Source: CAYRWM01 sp964428055 (lineage in GTDB: Bacteria; Bacillota; Clostridia; Christensenellales; Christensenellaceae). From it: a DNA stretch of 38,732 nucleotides. Both the position numbers and the translations under genes were made by a program. The DNA lies in contig CAYRWM010000018.1 of assembly GCA_964428055.1 (NCBI GenBank), forward strand, positions 1 to 38,732. The letters run 5' to 3'. The notes under the pieces were generated by a model that saw only the letters and a list, made by a program, of their open reading frames with translations, was not told where the DNA came from and ran no database searches. The stretch's first letter is position 1, and each line of letters begins with the position of its first letter. Positions 23,163 through 33,100 of the stretch are shown piece by piece.

Positions 23163-25205
23163 ATGAGTACAATTAATATAACGATAGACGGTAAAAAGAT
23201 CTCCGGAAACAGCGGAGATACAATACTGAGCATAGCGACCGCCAACGGTATAGAGATCCCCACGCTCTGCTACGACGAGAGGGTCAAGCTGTACGGCGCA
23301 TGCGGTCTGTGCATAGTGGAAGCCGAAGGCATACCGAAGCTGCTCCGTTCCTGCGCTACGATAGCCACGGACGGCATGGTCATCCACACGGATACCGAGA
23401 GAGTCGTTCAGTCCAGAAAGATCGCTCTCGAGCTCCTCATGTCCGACCATGAAGGCGACTGCCTCGGACCCTGCAAGCTCAACTGCCCGGCAGGTACGAA
23501 CTGCCAGGAATACATCAAGCAGATCGCTCTAGGCAACGACAAGAAGGCTGTCGAGATCATCAAGCAGAAGCTCCCTCTCCCCGCCAGCATCGGCAGAGTC
23601 TGCCCGCACCCCTGTGAAACGGCGTGCAGAAGAAGACTCGTGGAGGAGCCTCTGTCCATAGCTTTCATGAAATACTTCGCGGCGGACAACGACCTTAACG
23701 CCGACATGCCTTATCTGCCGAAGACAGCGCCCGAGACGGGCAAGAGGATCGGCATCATAGGCGGCGGCCCCGCAGGTCTCACGGCCGCATACTTCCTGAG
23801 AGCAAAAGGCCACTACGTGACCATCTACGACATGATGCCCAAGATGGGCGGCATGCTCAGATACGGCATACCGGAGTACAGACTCCCGAAAGCCGTCCTC
23901 GACAAGGAGATCGAGCTTATCGAGAGAATGGGCGTCCGCATGGTCAACGATTACAAGATCGGAAGAGACTTAACGTTTGAAGAGTTCAGAGCCGGATTTG
24001 ACGCTGTTCTGGTCGCCATAGGCGCCTGGACGTCCAGCGGAATGAGATGCAAGGGCGAGGATATGCCCGGCGTATTCGGAGGCATAGACTTCCTGCGCGA
24101 GGTAGCTCTCGGCGGAAAGCCCGACATCGGCAACAGCACGGCAATAGTCGGAGGCGGCAACACCGCGATGGACGCGTGCAGAACGGCCGTAAGGCTCGGC
24201 TGCGAGAACGTGTACGTAGTATACAGAAGAACGCAGGCTGAGATGCCCGCTGAGGAGATAGAGATAGCCGAAGCCAAGGAAGAGGGCGTACAGTTCAAGT
24301 TCCTCACAAACCCCGATGAGATAATCGGCAAGGACGGCAAGGTCTCCGAAGTAAGACTCCAGATCATGGAGCTCGGCGAACCCGACGCGTCAGGCAGAAG
24401 ACGCCCCGTTCCGGTCGAAGGCAAGTTCGAAACGCTTAAGGTCGACAGCATGATCTCCGCGATAGGCCAGAAGGTCAACGTATCCGGATTCGAGGATCTG
24501 GAACTCAACCAGAGAGGCATAATCGCTGCGGATGAGAGCACATTCCTCACAAATATCGAAGGTGTGTTCGCGGTCGGCGACGCCACGAACAAGGGCGCGG
24601 GCATTGCCATAGAAGCCATCGGCGAAGCCAACAAGGCGGCCGACGTCATCGACAGCTGGCTTAAGGGCGACATGAAGCCTTACGTAAAGCCCTATGTATC
24701 CGAGAGAGACCTGACCGAGAAGGATTTCGAGGACAGGGAAAGGATCCCGCGCGCAAAGATGCCGGTAAGACCCGCTTCAGAGCGCAGGAACGATTTCAAG
24801 GAGATCAACCTCGGCTTCAGCGTCAGCGCTGCAAGAGAGGAAGCCAAGAGATGTCTGGAGTGCGGATGCCACGACTACACGGACTGCAAGCTCATCAAGT
24901 ACGCGAACATGTATGACATACATCCCGAGCGTATCGCCGGTGACAAGCATCCCGATTTCGTCGAGGAAAAACTCGCGGTCATCGAGAGAAACCAGGGCAA
25001 GTGCATACTCTGCGGACTGTGCGTAAGGATCTGCGACGAGGACGCAAAGGAAGGTCTGCTGGGTCTCGTCGGCAGAGGATTCAACACGGTCATCAAGCCG
25101 GAGTTCAACGACCCCGAAAAGATCAAGTGCTGCCTCACATGCAAGAAGTGCGAAGACGCATGTCCGACAGGCGCTCTCAAAGTGCTTGAGACAGAAAAGA
25201 AATAA
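23163..25205 (+). CDS. [2Fe-2S]/GltD-like NADPH-binding flavoprotein subunit of Stn-type transhydrogenase
   Basis: 680 residues. The first ~80 residues are a NuoG/HydA-type [2Fe-2S] ferredoxin domain (CYDERVKLYGACGLC, LLRSCAT). A GltD/NfnB-like region follows: cysteines in CLGPCKLNCPAG and CPHPCETACRRR, an FAD loop GIIGGGPAGLTAAYF and a second dinucleotide loop AIVGGGNTAMDACR with VYRR, typical for NADPH. The end carries more iron-sulphur ligands: CLECGC, CILCGLCVRICDE and CLTCKKCEDACPTG. No hydrogen-cluster domain is present, so this is not a hydrogenase. The fusion with NuoE- and NuoF-like partners matches the Sporomusa-type Nfn, which couples NADH, NADPH and ferredoxin. GGGAGGG precedes ATG 23163. 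Confidence 0.9.
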   Translation: MSTINITIDGKKISGNSGDTILSIATANGIEIPTLCYDERVKLYGACGLCIVEAEGIPKLLRSCATIATDGMVIHTDTERVVQSRKIALELLMSDHEGDCLGPCKLNCPAGTNCQEYIKQIALGNDKKAVEIIKQKLPLPASIGRVCPHPCETACRRRLVEEPLSIAFMKYFAADNDLNADMPYLPKTAPETGKRIGIIGGGPAGLTAAYFLRAKGHYVTIYDMMPKMGGMLRYGIPEYRLPKAVLDKEIELIERMGVRMVNDYKIGRDLTFEEFRAGFDAVLVAIGAWTSSGMRCKGEDMPGVFGGIDFLREVALGGKPDIGNSTAIVGGGNTAMDACRTAVRLGCENVYVVYRRTQAEMPAEEIEIAEAKEEGVQFKFLTNPDEIIGKDGKVSEVRLQIMELGEPDASGRRRPVPVEGKFETLKVDSMISAIGQKVNVSGFEDLELNQRGIIAADESTFLTNIEGVFAVGDATNKGAGIAIEAIGEANKAADVIDSWLKGDMKPYVKPYVSERDLTEKDFEDRERIPRAKMPVRPASERRNDFKEINLGFSVSAAREEAKRCLECGCHDYTDCKLIKYANMYDIHPERIAGDKHPDFVEEKLAVIERNQGKCILCGLCVRICDEDAKEGLLGLVGRGFNTVIKPEFNDPEKIKCCLTCKKCEDACPTGALKVLETEKK

Positions 25206-25223
25206 CATTACCGCTTTTTTAAG

Positions 25224-25253
25224 GGAGCTGCCGCAAGGCAGCTCCTGTTTTTT
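25224..25253 (+). terminator. Terminator of the transhydrogenase operon
   Basis: ggagctgcc (25224-25232) pairs ggcagctcc (25237-25245) around gcaa, then tgtttttt. It lies 19 bases past the last stop. Confidence 0.92.
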
Positions 25254-25259
25254 AGGCAC

Positions 25260-25283
25260 AAAAAAAGGACCGCTTAAAGGTCC
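25260..25283 (-). terminator. Terminator of the leftward lipoprotein gene
   Basis: On the leftward strand GGACC (25279-25283) pairs GGTCC (25267-25271), followed by seven T (25260-25266). It faces the rightward terminator. Confidence 0.8.
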
Positions 25284-25300
25284 CCTGTCTTCAGCTTATA

Positions 25301-25840
25301 TCATACGGCTTCATCGCCGGTCTCTTCGTAATCCCCGACGTCTTCGTATTCTTCATAGGTCTCCTCGACCTCTTCCGGCTTCATACCGAACGTATCGGCT
25401 ATGAGCTTGAACTCACCTACCGAAAGACCCGACTGGGAATAGATGCTGTACGAATAATCCCCTATCTGCATGACGCCCAGCATAACGTATCCGTCCTTGA
25501 GCGTCAGTTTCGCTTTGTGACCGTTTATGTCCTGCTCAACTATCTCGTCATAGTCTTCTATGTCGCTGGTTATGTTCTTTACCTTCGACATGGCGTATAT
25601 GATCTGATTGTCGCCGCTCATGTAAAGGAGCTCCGCCACGGCGTCGCCTACGCAGTAGTATCCTGAAAGGACATATCCGTCAGGCAGAGACGCAGGTTCA
25701 AGCACATCAAAGCCGACGGCCTCCGAGAGCTCGACTATATCGTCATAGGGGACGGGTTCGCCCTGTATGGGCTCGCATCCCGCGAATATGATCACTGCTA
25801 TAAGCAGCAGCGCTATGACTGTTGCAGCCTTTCTGTTCAT
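25301..25840 (-). CDS. Lipoprotein with DUF4367-like domain
   Basis: 179 residues. The signal sequence ends in FAGC, a lipobox, so the mature protein is a membrane-anchored lipoprotein. The central part has LEPASLPDGYVLSGYY followed by a strand with ELLYMSGDNQIIYAMSK and later KLTLKDGYVMLGVMQIGDYS, resembling DUF4367 (recalled, not searched), a domain found in lipoproteins and in anti-sigma-like proteins. The C-terminus is very acidic (EEVEETYEEYEDVGDYEE). Function is unknown. AGAGG 7 bases before ATG 25840 and an extended -10 promoter at 25867 indicate it is expressed alone, with its own terminator. Confidence 0.7.
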   Translation of the reverse strand: MNRKAATVIALLLIAVIIFAGCEPIQGEPVPYDDIVELSEAVGFDVLEPASLPDGYVLSGYYCVGDAVAELLYMSGDNQIIYAMSKVKNITSDIEDYDEIVEQDINGHKAKLTLKDGYVMLGVMQIGDYSYSIYSQSGLSVGEFKLIADTFGMKPEEVEETYEEYEDVGDYEETGDEAV

Positions 25841-25866
25841 GCTTAAACCTCTCTGTTTGTCTAAAC

Positions 25867-25877
25867 ATTATACCATA
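25867..25877 (-). promoter_or_regulatory. Extended -10 promoter of the lipoprotein gene
   Basis: TATGGTATAAT on the leftward strand, 26 bases before ATG 25840; a third exact copy of this 11-mer in the window. It falls in the 51-base gap after the methyltransferase gene. Confidence 0.6.
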
Positions 25878-25891
25878 CTCGGGGCATTTAT

Positions 25892-27013
25892 TCACCTTTT
25901 GCGGAAGTACTGGTAATAATAGGTCTTCAGACCCGCGTTTGAGAGTTTCCTCTTTTTGTCAGCCCTCGCGCCGAACCTTGACTCGAATCTCTCGTCGGCG
26001 CATATGACGAATATCTTGGCGTCATCGTATTTAAGGAGAGCACTGCCCATCTGGGCGTACAGCTTTTCCGTCTCCTCTTTCTCCCCCAGCCTTACCGCGT
26101 AGGGAGGATTAGTAACTATGACCGCCGTCTTATACGGCATGGAGAAGTCCTTTATATGCTTCCTCTCGACCTTAAGGATATCGTCCACTCCCGCTCTTTC
26201 CGCATGGAAGGATGTGAGCTCTGCCTGCTCGGCCGATACGTCCGAAGCGAACACCGGCACGTCACTCTTTATTATGCCGTCCGCGGCGCGCTGGCGCTCC
26301 TGATCGAACGCCCTTTTGTATTCCATGCCGAAATGCACGGCGTCGAAATGCCTCTTCTGACCGGGCATTATGTTCTTGGCCATCATGGCGGCTTCGATCG
26401 CTATGGTGCCGCTGCCGCACATGGGGTCATAGAACGGATGCGAATACCATCTCGCTATGTTTATAAGGGAAGCTGCCAGAGTCTCCTTTATAGGAGCCTT
26501 GGTGTTGTGTATGCGGTAGCCGCGCCTTGAAAGGCCTTTTCCGACCATGTTTATGCCGACGGTGACCATGTCTCTGACTATGGTCACGTATATGCCGAAA
26601 GGCTTTTTGTCCTCTTCAAAGCGTATATCGCCGTAATGGCGCTTCATACTCTCTATAACGGCTTTCTTGGACACGGCCTGAACGTCGGATACGCTCCCCA
26701 AGACCGAGTGCACGGCGTCGCCCGATACCGGCATGGCCGCTCCCGGGGGTATTATATCCCCGAAACCGCACGCCTTTACGCCTTCGAAGAGCTCGTCGAA
26801 CGTAACGGCCTTAAACTCGCTTAATACCATGTATATGCGGTCCGCGCACCTTGAGCCTATGCAGACTCTCGCGAGCGCGGACGGATCCGCTTCAAAATAC
26901 ACCCTGCCGTCCGAAGTCCTGAGGTGCTCAGCTCCGAGCTTTTCTATCTCAAATCTGACGCAGCTCTCCGTGCCGAAAGCGCACGATGCGTAATATGTCC
27001 GTGTGTCACTCAT
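25892..27013 (-). CDS. THUMP-domain class I SAM-dependent RNA methyltransferase (RlmL N-domain/YpsC-like)
   Basis: 373 residues. The N-terminal ~150 residues contain a ferredoxin-like and THUMP region (YYASCAFGTESCVRFEIEKLG, FGIYVTIVRDMVTVGINMVG, GYRIHNTKAPI). The C-terminal Rossmann domain has the SAM loop FYDPMCGSGTIAIEAA and the catalytic VTNPPYAVRLG. This layout is that of the 23S rRNA N2-guanine methyltransferase half of RlmL and of Bacillus YpsC. Older databases name the family 'N6-adenine-specific DNA methylase', which is probably wrong in function. The start at 27013 overlaps the TPR gene stop by 8 bases, placing it last in the 30008-25892 operon. Confidence 0.88.
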   Translation of the reverse strand: MSDTRTYYASCAFGTESCVRFEIEKLGAEHLRTSDGRVYFEADPSALARVCIGSRCADRIYMVLSEFKAVTFDELFEGVKACGFGDIIPPGAAMPVSGDAVHSVLGSVSDVQAVSKKAVIESMKRHYGDIRFEEDKKPFGIYVTIVRDMVTVGINMVGKGLSRRGYRIHNTKAPIKETLAASLINIARWYSHPFYDPMCGSGTIAIEAAMMAKNIMPGQKRHFDAVHFGMEYKRAFDQERQRAADGIIKSDVPVFASDVSAEQAELTSFHAERAGVDDILKVERKHIKDFSMPYKTAVIVTNPPYAVRLGEKEETEKLYAQMGSALLKYDDAKIFVICADERFESRFGARADKKRKLSNAGLKTYYYQYFRKR

Positions 27014-28412
27014 CTCTGCCGTCTTCTCCGTCTTCCGCCGCCGGCGCCTCGCTCACGCTTATCTCCACCACGCCTCCGCGGAGATAAGCCCTGTAGGGTT
27101 CCGCCGCACCGGCTTTCTTGAGCATGATGAATATCTGGTCTTTTACTTCGTCTGGCTGGGTGGGATCGAGTATGTATTTCCTGAGCACCTTTTCGCCCCC
27201 GTCCTGAGCGAAATCCGCTATGACGGACGCGACCGCCAGCCTGTACTCGTTGTCGCAGCTGTAGAGACCCCATATGAGGTAATCCCTGAACCTGGCGTCC
27301 TCACGCCATAGCTTTAAGACTTCGTCCCTGTCCCCCGCGAAGCAGTCGTTGATGTAATTAAGCCTTCTGTCCGCCTCATCATCGGGAAGCTTTCTCGTGT
27401 ATTCATATTCCTGCGCGGTGCCCCGCCCGTCCGTTATCTTCCGGACTTCGGCGAGATAATACGCCGCCGCGTAGTCATCCGGATCTATCTTCAGGCACTT
27501 CGCGAAGCAGTCGACCGCGTATTTGTAGTCCCCGGTGTTCGCCGCGGCTATGCCGGTCATGAAAATTATCCCCGTATCGAAAGGCTTGAACTTCAGGCAC
27601 TCGTTAAACTCCTTAAGAGCTCTTTCGTGCAGTTTTATCTCGCAGTACGTTACCGCTTTCTTGAATATCGCCTCGGGATCCTCGGTATGAACCTTCTCGA
27701 GCTTAGCTAAAAGCTCCGTCATCCTTAAAAGATCCTGCTTTTCCGCGCTGAACAGTATGAGATCGCACAGGGCGAACACGTTGTCCGGCTCACGCTTCAG
27801 CATCTCCTCGGCAACTGCGACAGCCTCGTCGTATCTGCCCTCATAATACAGGGCCATAGCCATGTTGTTCTTCATAAAGAGAAGGTCTCTTTCGCTGACG
27901 CCGCTGTCCTCCATAGCCTGCTGCACGCTCTCGGCTATGGCCTCCTTGTCGGCGTCGGCAGAAACATCGCCGAAACTGTCGTCGTCCAGATCGAAAAGGC
28001 CCGGCATATCGCCGCTGTCCTTATAGTCCTCTATGAAGTTCAGGAACTCGACGGCATCGTAATAGAACTCGCCTTCCTCTCCGGCAGCGGTATACTGTTC
28101 AAAACAGTCGCCCGCCCTCTCAAGGTCGCCGAGACCCATGTAATTGCAGCCGAGACCGAAGAAGAGCTCGCTGTCGTCAGATCCCCTGTTCAGAAGATCC
28201 AGGATGATGCTGTTCGACTCGTCGAATCTTCCGATCTCCGTCAGCGCTTCGGCGAGCGCGGTCGAGTACTCGGTGTTTTCCGGGTCCTTCTCAACTGCTT
28301 TTCTAAGGTACGGCAGAGCGTCTATGTAATTGTAATCCTCGAGATACTTGAGCGCAGTGTTGTAGTAGAACTCCGCCGGCTGCTCAAAGCCTACGATATT
28401 GTTTTTGGACAT
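27006..28412 (-). CDS. Tetratricopeptide repeat protein
   Basis: 468 residues, acidic, without signal or membrane segments. Repeats with the TPR pattern are seen as FYYNTALKYLEDYNYIDALP, YSTALAEALTEIGRFDES, LFFGLGCNYMGLGDLERA, MALYYEGRYDEAVAVAEEML, FMTGIAAANTGDYKYAVDCF and AAYYLAEVRK. These arrays make superhelical surfaces for protein binding; the partner is unknown. The C-terminal ~130 residues lack clear repeats and may pack as a helical cap. The start ATG at 28412 lies inside the end of the Hsp33 gene (22-base overlap) and the end overlaps the RNA methyltransferase start, so expression is likely coupled. Confidence 0.88.
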   Translation of the reverse strand: MSKNNIVGFEQPAEFYYNTALKYLEDYNYIDALPYLRKAVEKDPENTEYSTALAEALTEIGRFDESNSIILDLLNRGSDDSELFFGLGCNYMGLGDLERAGDCFEQYTAAGEEGEFYYDAVEFLNFIEDYKDSGDMPGLFDLDDDSFGDVSADADKEAIAESVQQAMEDSGVSERDLLFMKNNMAMALYYEGRYDEAVAVAEEMLKREPDNVFALCDLILFSAEKQDLLRMTELLAKLEKVHTEDPEAIFKKAVTYCEIKLHERALKEFNECLKFKPFDTGIIFMTGIAAANTGDYKYAVDCFAKCLKIDPDDYAAAYYLAEVRKITDGRGTAQEYEYTRKLPDDEADRRLNYINDCFAGDRDEVLKLWREDARFRDYLIWGLYSCDNEYRLAVASVIADFAQDGGEKVLRKYILDPTQPDEVKDQIFIMLKKAGAAEPYRAYLRGGVVEISVSEAPAAEDGEDGRDE

Positions 28413-29275
28413 CTCAGACTCAGTCCTTCCAGCAGTTTTTTAAGCTCGTCCTCGCTGAAACGGTACTTCTTGTTGCAGAAGCGGCAGGTGACCTCCGCTC
28501 CCTTGTCCTTTTCTATCATGTCCTCTATCTCATCCCTTCCGAGGGATATGAGGACTTCCTCCAGCCTTTTCTTGCTGCAGTCGCATTTGAGGCGCGGTGA
28601 GAGCGTTTCCGTTATCTCCGCCCCTTCTCCGAATATCTTCTTTATTATCCCCGCAGTATCGTCGTTCATCATGTATATGGCGTAGTTTCTTATCTGCGGG
28701 ATCTTAGACGCTATGTCATCTATCACTTCCCGGGACGCTTCCGGCAGAGGCAGGACAATGAGCCCGCCCGCGTTTACGACCGAAAGATCCGTCTCCACCC
28801 AGGTGTTCAGGTACACAACGGCCTGCTGCTGCTCGGACGTATAGAAATACTGCGCGAAGTCCTCGCCGATCTCTCCCGTTTCGAGCGGCACCTTACCCAC
28901 ATACGGAGCTTTAAGTCCCAGATCCTTTATGACGGTCATGAACCCGTCCTTTCCCACGGCTTTGCCGACGTTTAGGGGGTCCCCTTCAGGCGATGCCGTG
29001 GGATTCGCCACGAACGCCTTCATGTTTAAGGACTGGTCTCCCGTGACTATAAGGGTGCCGGCGGGACCTCCGCCGTTTATGTTAACGGTTAATTTGTCCT
29101 TTTTATGCTTGAGCATGGAACACATGAGAGTCGCCCCCGCGAGCGTGCGCCCCAGGGCCATCGTCGCCGCCGGGTACGTGCCGTGCAGCATCTGCATCTC
29201 TCTTGCCATGCCCGTTATGTCGCATGCGTATATTACCGCTTCGTCCCTGTATATCGCTTTTACTATCTCGTCCAA
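28391..29275 (-). CDS. hslO: Hsp33 redox-regulated chaperone
   Basis: 294 residues. Hsp33 holds unfolded proteins when oxidised. The zinc-binding switch has its four cysteines: CDC in LKCDCSKKRL and CRFC near the end, separated by about 30 residues as in the family. Core motifs include GRTLAGATLM, GGGPAGTLIV and VGKDGFMTVIKDLG. The likely start is TTG at 29275 (AGGGAG at 7 bases), giving (M)DEIVKAIYRDEAV, the usual family N-terminus; a TTG at 29299 would add 8 unrelated residues overlapping the upstream gene. The upstream methyltransferase stop is only 4 bases away. With superoxide reductase it forms part of the oxidative-stress equipment. Confidence 0.94.
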   Translation of the reverse strand: MDEIVKAIYRDEAVIYACDITGMAREMQMLHGTYPAATMALGRTLAGATLMCSMLKHKKDKLTVNINGGGPAGTLIVTGDQSLNMKAFVANPTASPEGDPLNVGKAVGKDGFMTVIKDLGLKAPYVGKVPLETGEIGEDFAQYFYTSEQQQAVVYLNTWVETDLSVVNAGGLIVLPLPEASREVIDDIASKIPQIRNYAIYMMNDDTAGIIKKIFGEGAEITETLSPRLKCDCSKKRLEEVLISLGRDEIEDMIEKDKGAEVTCRFCNKKYRFSEDELKKLLEGLSLRCPKTIS

Positions 29276-29279
29276 TCCT

Positions 29280-30008
29280 CTACTCCCTGACTGCCGCAAA
29301 CTGTATGCGCTCTGATGTCTCCAAAGGCGCCTCCCTGGTCATAAACCCGTACACCTTAATATCCCTAAATCCGGCCTTAATAAGGCTCTTCCTTATCTCC
29401 TCAGCGCTGTACGCGCGCTGCTCGTGGATCTCGTCGAACCTGTCGTACGAACCCTGTCCGTTCTTTATGAACATCGTTATATCCATGGTAAGGATGCCGC
29501 TTTTGAATTCATTCATCCATATGTATGAAGCGTCGTCCGAAACGTCGCAGAACATTTCGTCCCCTATCATGTCTTTGAGTTTGTACTCTGAACTTATATC
29601 GAAGAGGAACACCCCGCCGGGTCTCAGGTTTCCGTACGCCGCGCGGAAAAATCCGTCGGTGCCCTCTAAAAGGTAATTGACCCCGTCCATGGCGCATACG
29701 ACGGCAGAGCTTCCCTTTTCCCTTTCAAACTCAGCCATGTCGCAGCAAACGAAAACGGCGTCTTTCCCCTGTTTTCTGAGCTTTTCCCTTGCCTGTGACA
29801 GCATCTCCTCGCTCCTGTCCACGGCTATAACGTCATAGTCGCGCGCAAGGTACTGCGTAAGATTCCCGGTACCGCACGCCGTTTCGATCACATCGCCGGA
29901 AACGCCGCATTCGTCCAGGAGCCCTTTTATATACCTGTACCACTCTTCATAATCGACATCGTACAGGCACATATCATATATGCCGGCCAGGTATCTGTAA
30001 CTTTCCAT
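29280..30008 (-). CDS. Class I SAM-dependent methyltransferase, substrate unknown
   Basis: About 242 residues. The SAM loop is VIETACGTGNLTQYLA, with the acidic end of strand 2 in VIAVDRSEEML and motif DMAEF; a later DGVNYLLEG and LRPGGVFLFDIS complete a standard Rossmann methyltransferase. The opening YLAGIYDMCLYDVDYEEW is common in small clostridial members. The substrate is not indicated. ATG 30008 has GGGGA at 7 bases; a GTG at 30032 lacks a site. It appears to be the first gene of the four-gene leftward operon through Hsp33, TPR and the RNA methyltransferase. Confidence 0.85.
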   Translation of the reverse strand: MESYRYLAGIYDMCLYDVDYEEWYRYIKGLLDECGVSGDVIETACGTGNLTQYLARDYDVIAVDRSEEMLSQAREKLRKQGKDAVFVCCDMAEFEREKGSSAVVCAMDGVNYLLEGTDGFFRAAYGNLRPGGVFLFDISSEYKLKDMIGDEMFCDVSDDASYIWMNEFKSGILTMDITMFIKNGQGSYDRFDEIHEQRAYSAEEIRKSLIKAGFRDIKVYGFMTREAPLETSERIQFAAVRE

Positions 30009-30049
30009 AAGGATGTCCCCGCTTTCGCACACACGCTGCCACTCTATCC

Positions 30050-30075
30050 AAAAAAAGGCAGATATCTACCTTTTT
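30050..30075 (-). terminator. Terminator of the REC-GGDEF-EAL gene
   Basis: On the leftward strand AAAAAGGTAGATATCTGCC folds back and is followed by seven T (30050-30056). One G-T pair occurs in the stem. It is 35 bases past the stop at 30110. Confidence 0.75.
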
Positions 30076-30109
30076 CTGAAGCTTTCTATAAGACCGGCCG
30101 CGTTTTTAT

Positions 30110-33100
30110 CTACTCTTCCTCCTTGAGAACGGCCTTGTCCTTATACATCTCGGCATCAGCCCTGCGGAACACGTCGTTGACGCTCCCGTCGGTCTCCGGG
30201 ATGTAATCCGCCATACCCATGGCTATTACGACCTGTCCCGTCTTCTTATTGACCGTGTTGCTGCCGGCCATCTCTTCGGCGAGTGACTGTCTCCTGTCGT
30301 AGTCGGGTCCTGTCAAGAGCACAACGAACTCGTCTCCGCCTATCCTGTACACAGGACTCCTCTTGAAAGTGTTGCATATAATCGAGGAGGCATTCCTGAG
30401 GAGCTTGTCGCCTTCCGTATGACCGTATTTGTCATTGACGTCCTTAAGACCGTTTATATCGCACACAGCCAGTGCAAAAGCATCGCAGTTGCCGGACTTC
30501 ATCCTGGAATTCAGCTCTATTTCGGCATCCATATACGACTGCCTGTTCTTGACGCCCGTGAGAGCGTCGCGGCTGGTCGCACCCGCAAACATGCCGGACT
30601 TCTCCCTGCCGGCCGTCTGAGCGTCTATCGCGCTTATGCCTATGATCAGCCTGTCCGGGCTGTCGGCTGGACGCACGGCCTTGAGTCTCCTGAATTCCTT
30701 GTTCCCGTCAATATCGAGACTGTAGATAAAAGCGAACAGTCTGCCCTTGCCGAGCGTCTTTACGAGATTATCCTTGTTTAGCGTTTCGGTGACCGCCTTC
30801 AAATCATCCTTTGAAACGGTGCTCTTAAGACTGCTCTCGAAAAAGCCGAAGAAATCCTCTCCTTTTCCCGCAGCGCTCACCCTGTCCGTAAGCCTGTCTC
30901 TCTTGTATTCGTTATACGTATCCGTATTCAGGTCCACCGAATATATGGTATCGAAATCACTGGATAGCGCATACGCTATGCTGTAGAAATCGTCCCCTTC
31001 GGAATCAGCGTTCTCGGACGAGTGCTCGATAAGGCTGCTCACGCCTATCACCAGATGGTTGTCATCGGCATCTCCCGTCTTTACGACCCTCATGCTGTAA
31101 TAAACGGGAGCTCCGTCTATCATAACCCTGTATGTCATGGTGAAGCGCTGCCCGTTCATGAGCTGCGACATGAGCGTTTCCTTTTCAAGACACAGCGATA
31201 CCCTCTGCCTGTCATCGCTGAACACTATGGACGCTATTTTCTTCTGCGTATCGCTGAAGAAATCGGTGCCGCTGCTCTCTATCTGCAGATCCTCGTATTT
31301 TCCGTATACGCTGAACTGAACGTACTGTCCGGTGTTCGCGTCAACGTAGTATATGTATTCATATCCGCTTGTAAGCGCATGTGCCAGGTCTTTGAGCTCA
31401 TGCGGCCTCGCGATCTTCCTGTTGCACCTGCGCGAGCCCTCCGTTTCGTAGTTTTCCTCGGCGGGCTGTCTCTTCTTCTCCTCAAGGAATACGCAGTATT
31501 CCTCTGCTCTTAACGGTCTCGCGAAATAGTATCCCTGTACTATATCGCATCCGAGGGACTTGAGCGTCTTTAATTGCTCATCGGTCTCCACGCCTTCCGC
31601 TATAACGGGAACGCCGAGATAATCCGCTATATCTATTATTATCTCGATCATCCTCGTGTCCTTCTCACCCTGGAAAGCTTCGCGTATGAAGCCCATATCC
31701 AGCTTGAGCGCGTCGATAGGAAGGCTTGATATCATGTTAAGAGACGAGTATCCCGTCCCGAAGTCATCCATCTCTATCTTGAATCCGTGCTCCCTGAAAC
31801 TGCTGACCACATTGATTATCTGGTCCGAATCCTCCGTATACGCGGACTCGGTTATCTCAAGGACCAGTTCCGACGGACTTAAGCTGAATTCCGCCAGCAG
31901 ATCCTCGAAATTCTGAAGTATGTTATGATCGTACATATCGACCCTGGACACGTTCACCGAAACGGGCACCGTGATACCGAACCTGTCCCTCCAGTCCTTT
32001 ATCTGCGCCGCCGTCTCTCTCCAGACATAGGCATCCAGCTCGCGTATGAGACCGTTCTCCTCGAAGAGTGATATGAAAGAGCCCGGACTTATGAACCCGA
32101 GTTCGGGGTGCTGCCATCTGACAAGCGCCTCAGCGCTGTAAAGCACCGGTATCTCCGGCCTCACATCGAACTTGGGCTGATAGAACACCGTGAACTGGTG
32201 CTCGTCTATGGCCTTTCTGAAATCGTCTATGAGCTGCTCGTCATAAAGTTCAGACTCGTGCAGCTGCTTGTCGTAGAACGCTATGGTCTGCGACACTCTG
32301 TTCTTTATATTGTCAGCGGCCATCTTCGCGTGATCGAAGCGCCGCTCTATCTCTATGGTCTTGTCAACATTGGGATATACGCCTATGCGCAGCCTTATGC
32401 GGTTCTGGGCTCCTTCGCCGGAAAACTCATTTGCGACGTTGGTTAAGATCGGCATATAGTCTTCCTTATGAGGACCGTACGCGAGAAATGTATCGGCCTC
32501 GCGGCGGCCGACTATGCCGCCGTCTTTGCCTATGAACTCGAGTATCGCGGCGCCGACTCTCTTTAAGACCTCATCGCTGTATTCCCTTCCGAATCTCTCG
32601 TTCATCATATGGAAGTGGTTGATGTCAACGATAATGGCATCCATTTCCATATCGGCATGGTACATATCGTACTGCTCGGCGTATCTGTAGAAATAATCGG
32701 CGTTATAGAGCCCGGTCAGGTGGTCGCGCTCCGTGACCATGATTATCTGCCTGTCCTCGTTGAGCTCTATCGTACGCCTCAAGCGCGCGAGTATGATCTC
32801 CTTGTCGGGATAGGGCTTCGGTATGAAGTCCATAGCGCCCATCTCGAAGCATTCTATCTCTGACTGCTGATCGGAGGTCATGACTATGACGGGGATGTTC
32901 TTGGTCTCCTCGTCCTCTCTGATCTTCGTCAGCACTTCCATGCCCGACATGCCCGGCATCTGCAGGTCCAGTATAACGAGAGAGAGCATTGAACTGTTCT
33001 CCCTGGTCTTCTCCAGGGCTTCGAGTCCGTCCTCGCAGGTGATGACGTTATAGTCATCAGAGAGCATCGCTTTCAGAAGCTCTCTGTTTATGAACTCGTC

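Noticed and set aside
20897..25205. [FeFe]-hydrogenase HydABC or complex I operon
   Set aside because: The third subunit has a GltD-like NADPH flavoprotein and no H-cluster motifs, and no membrane subunits are present.
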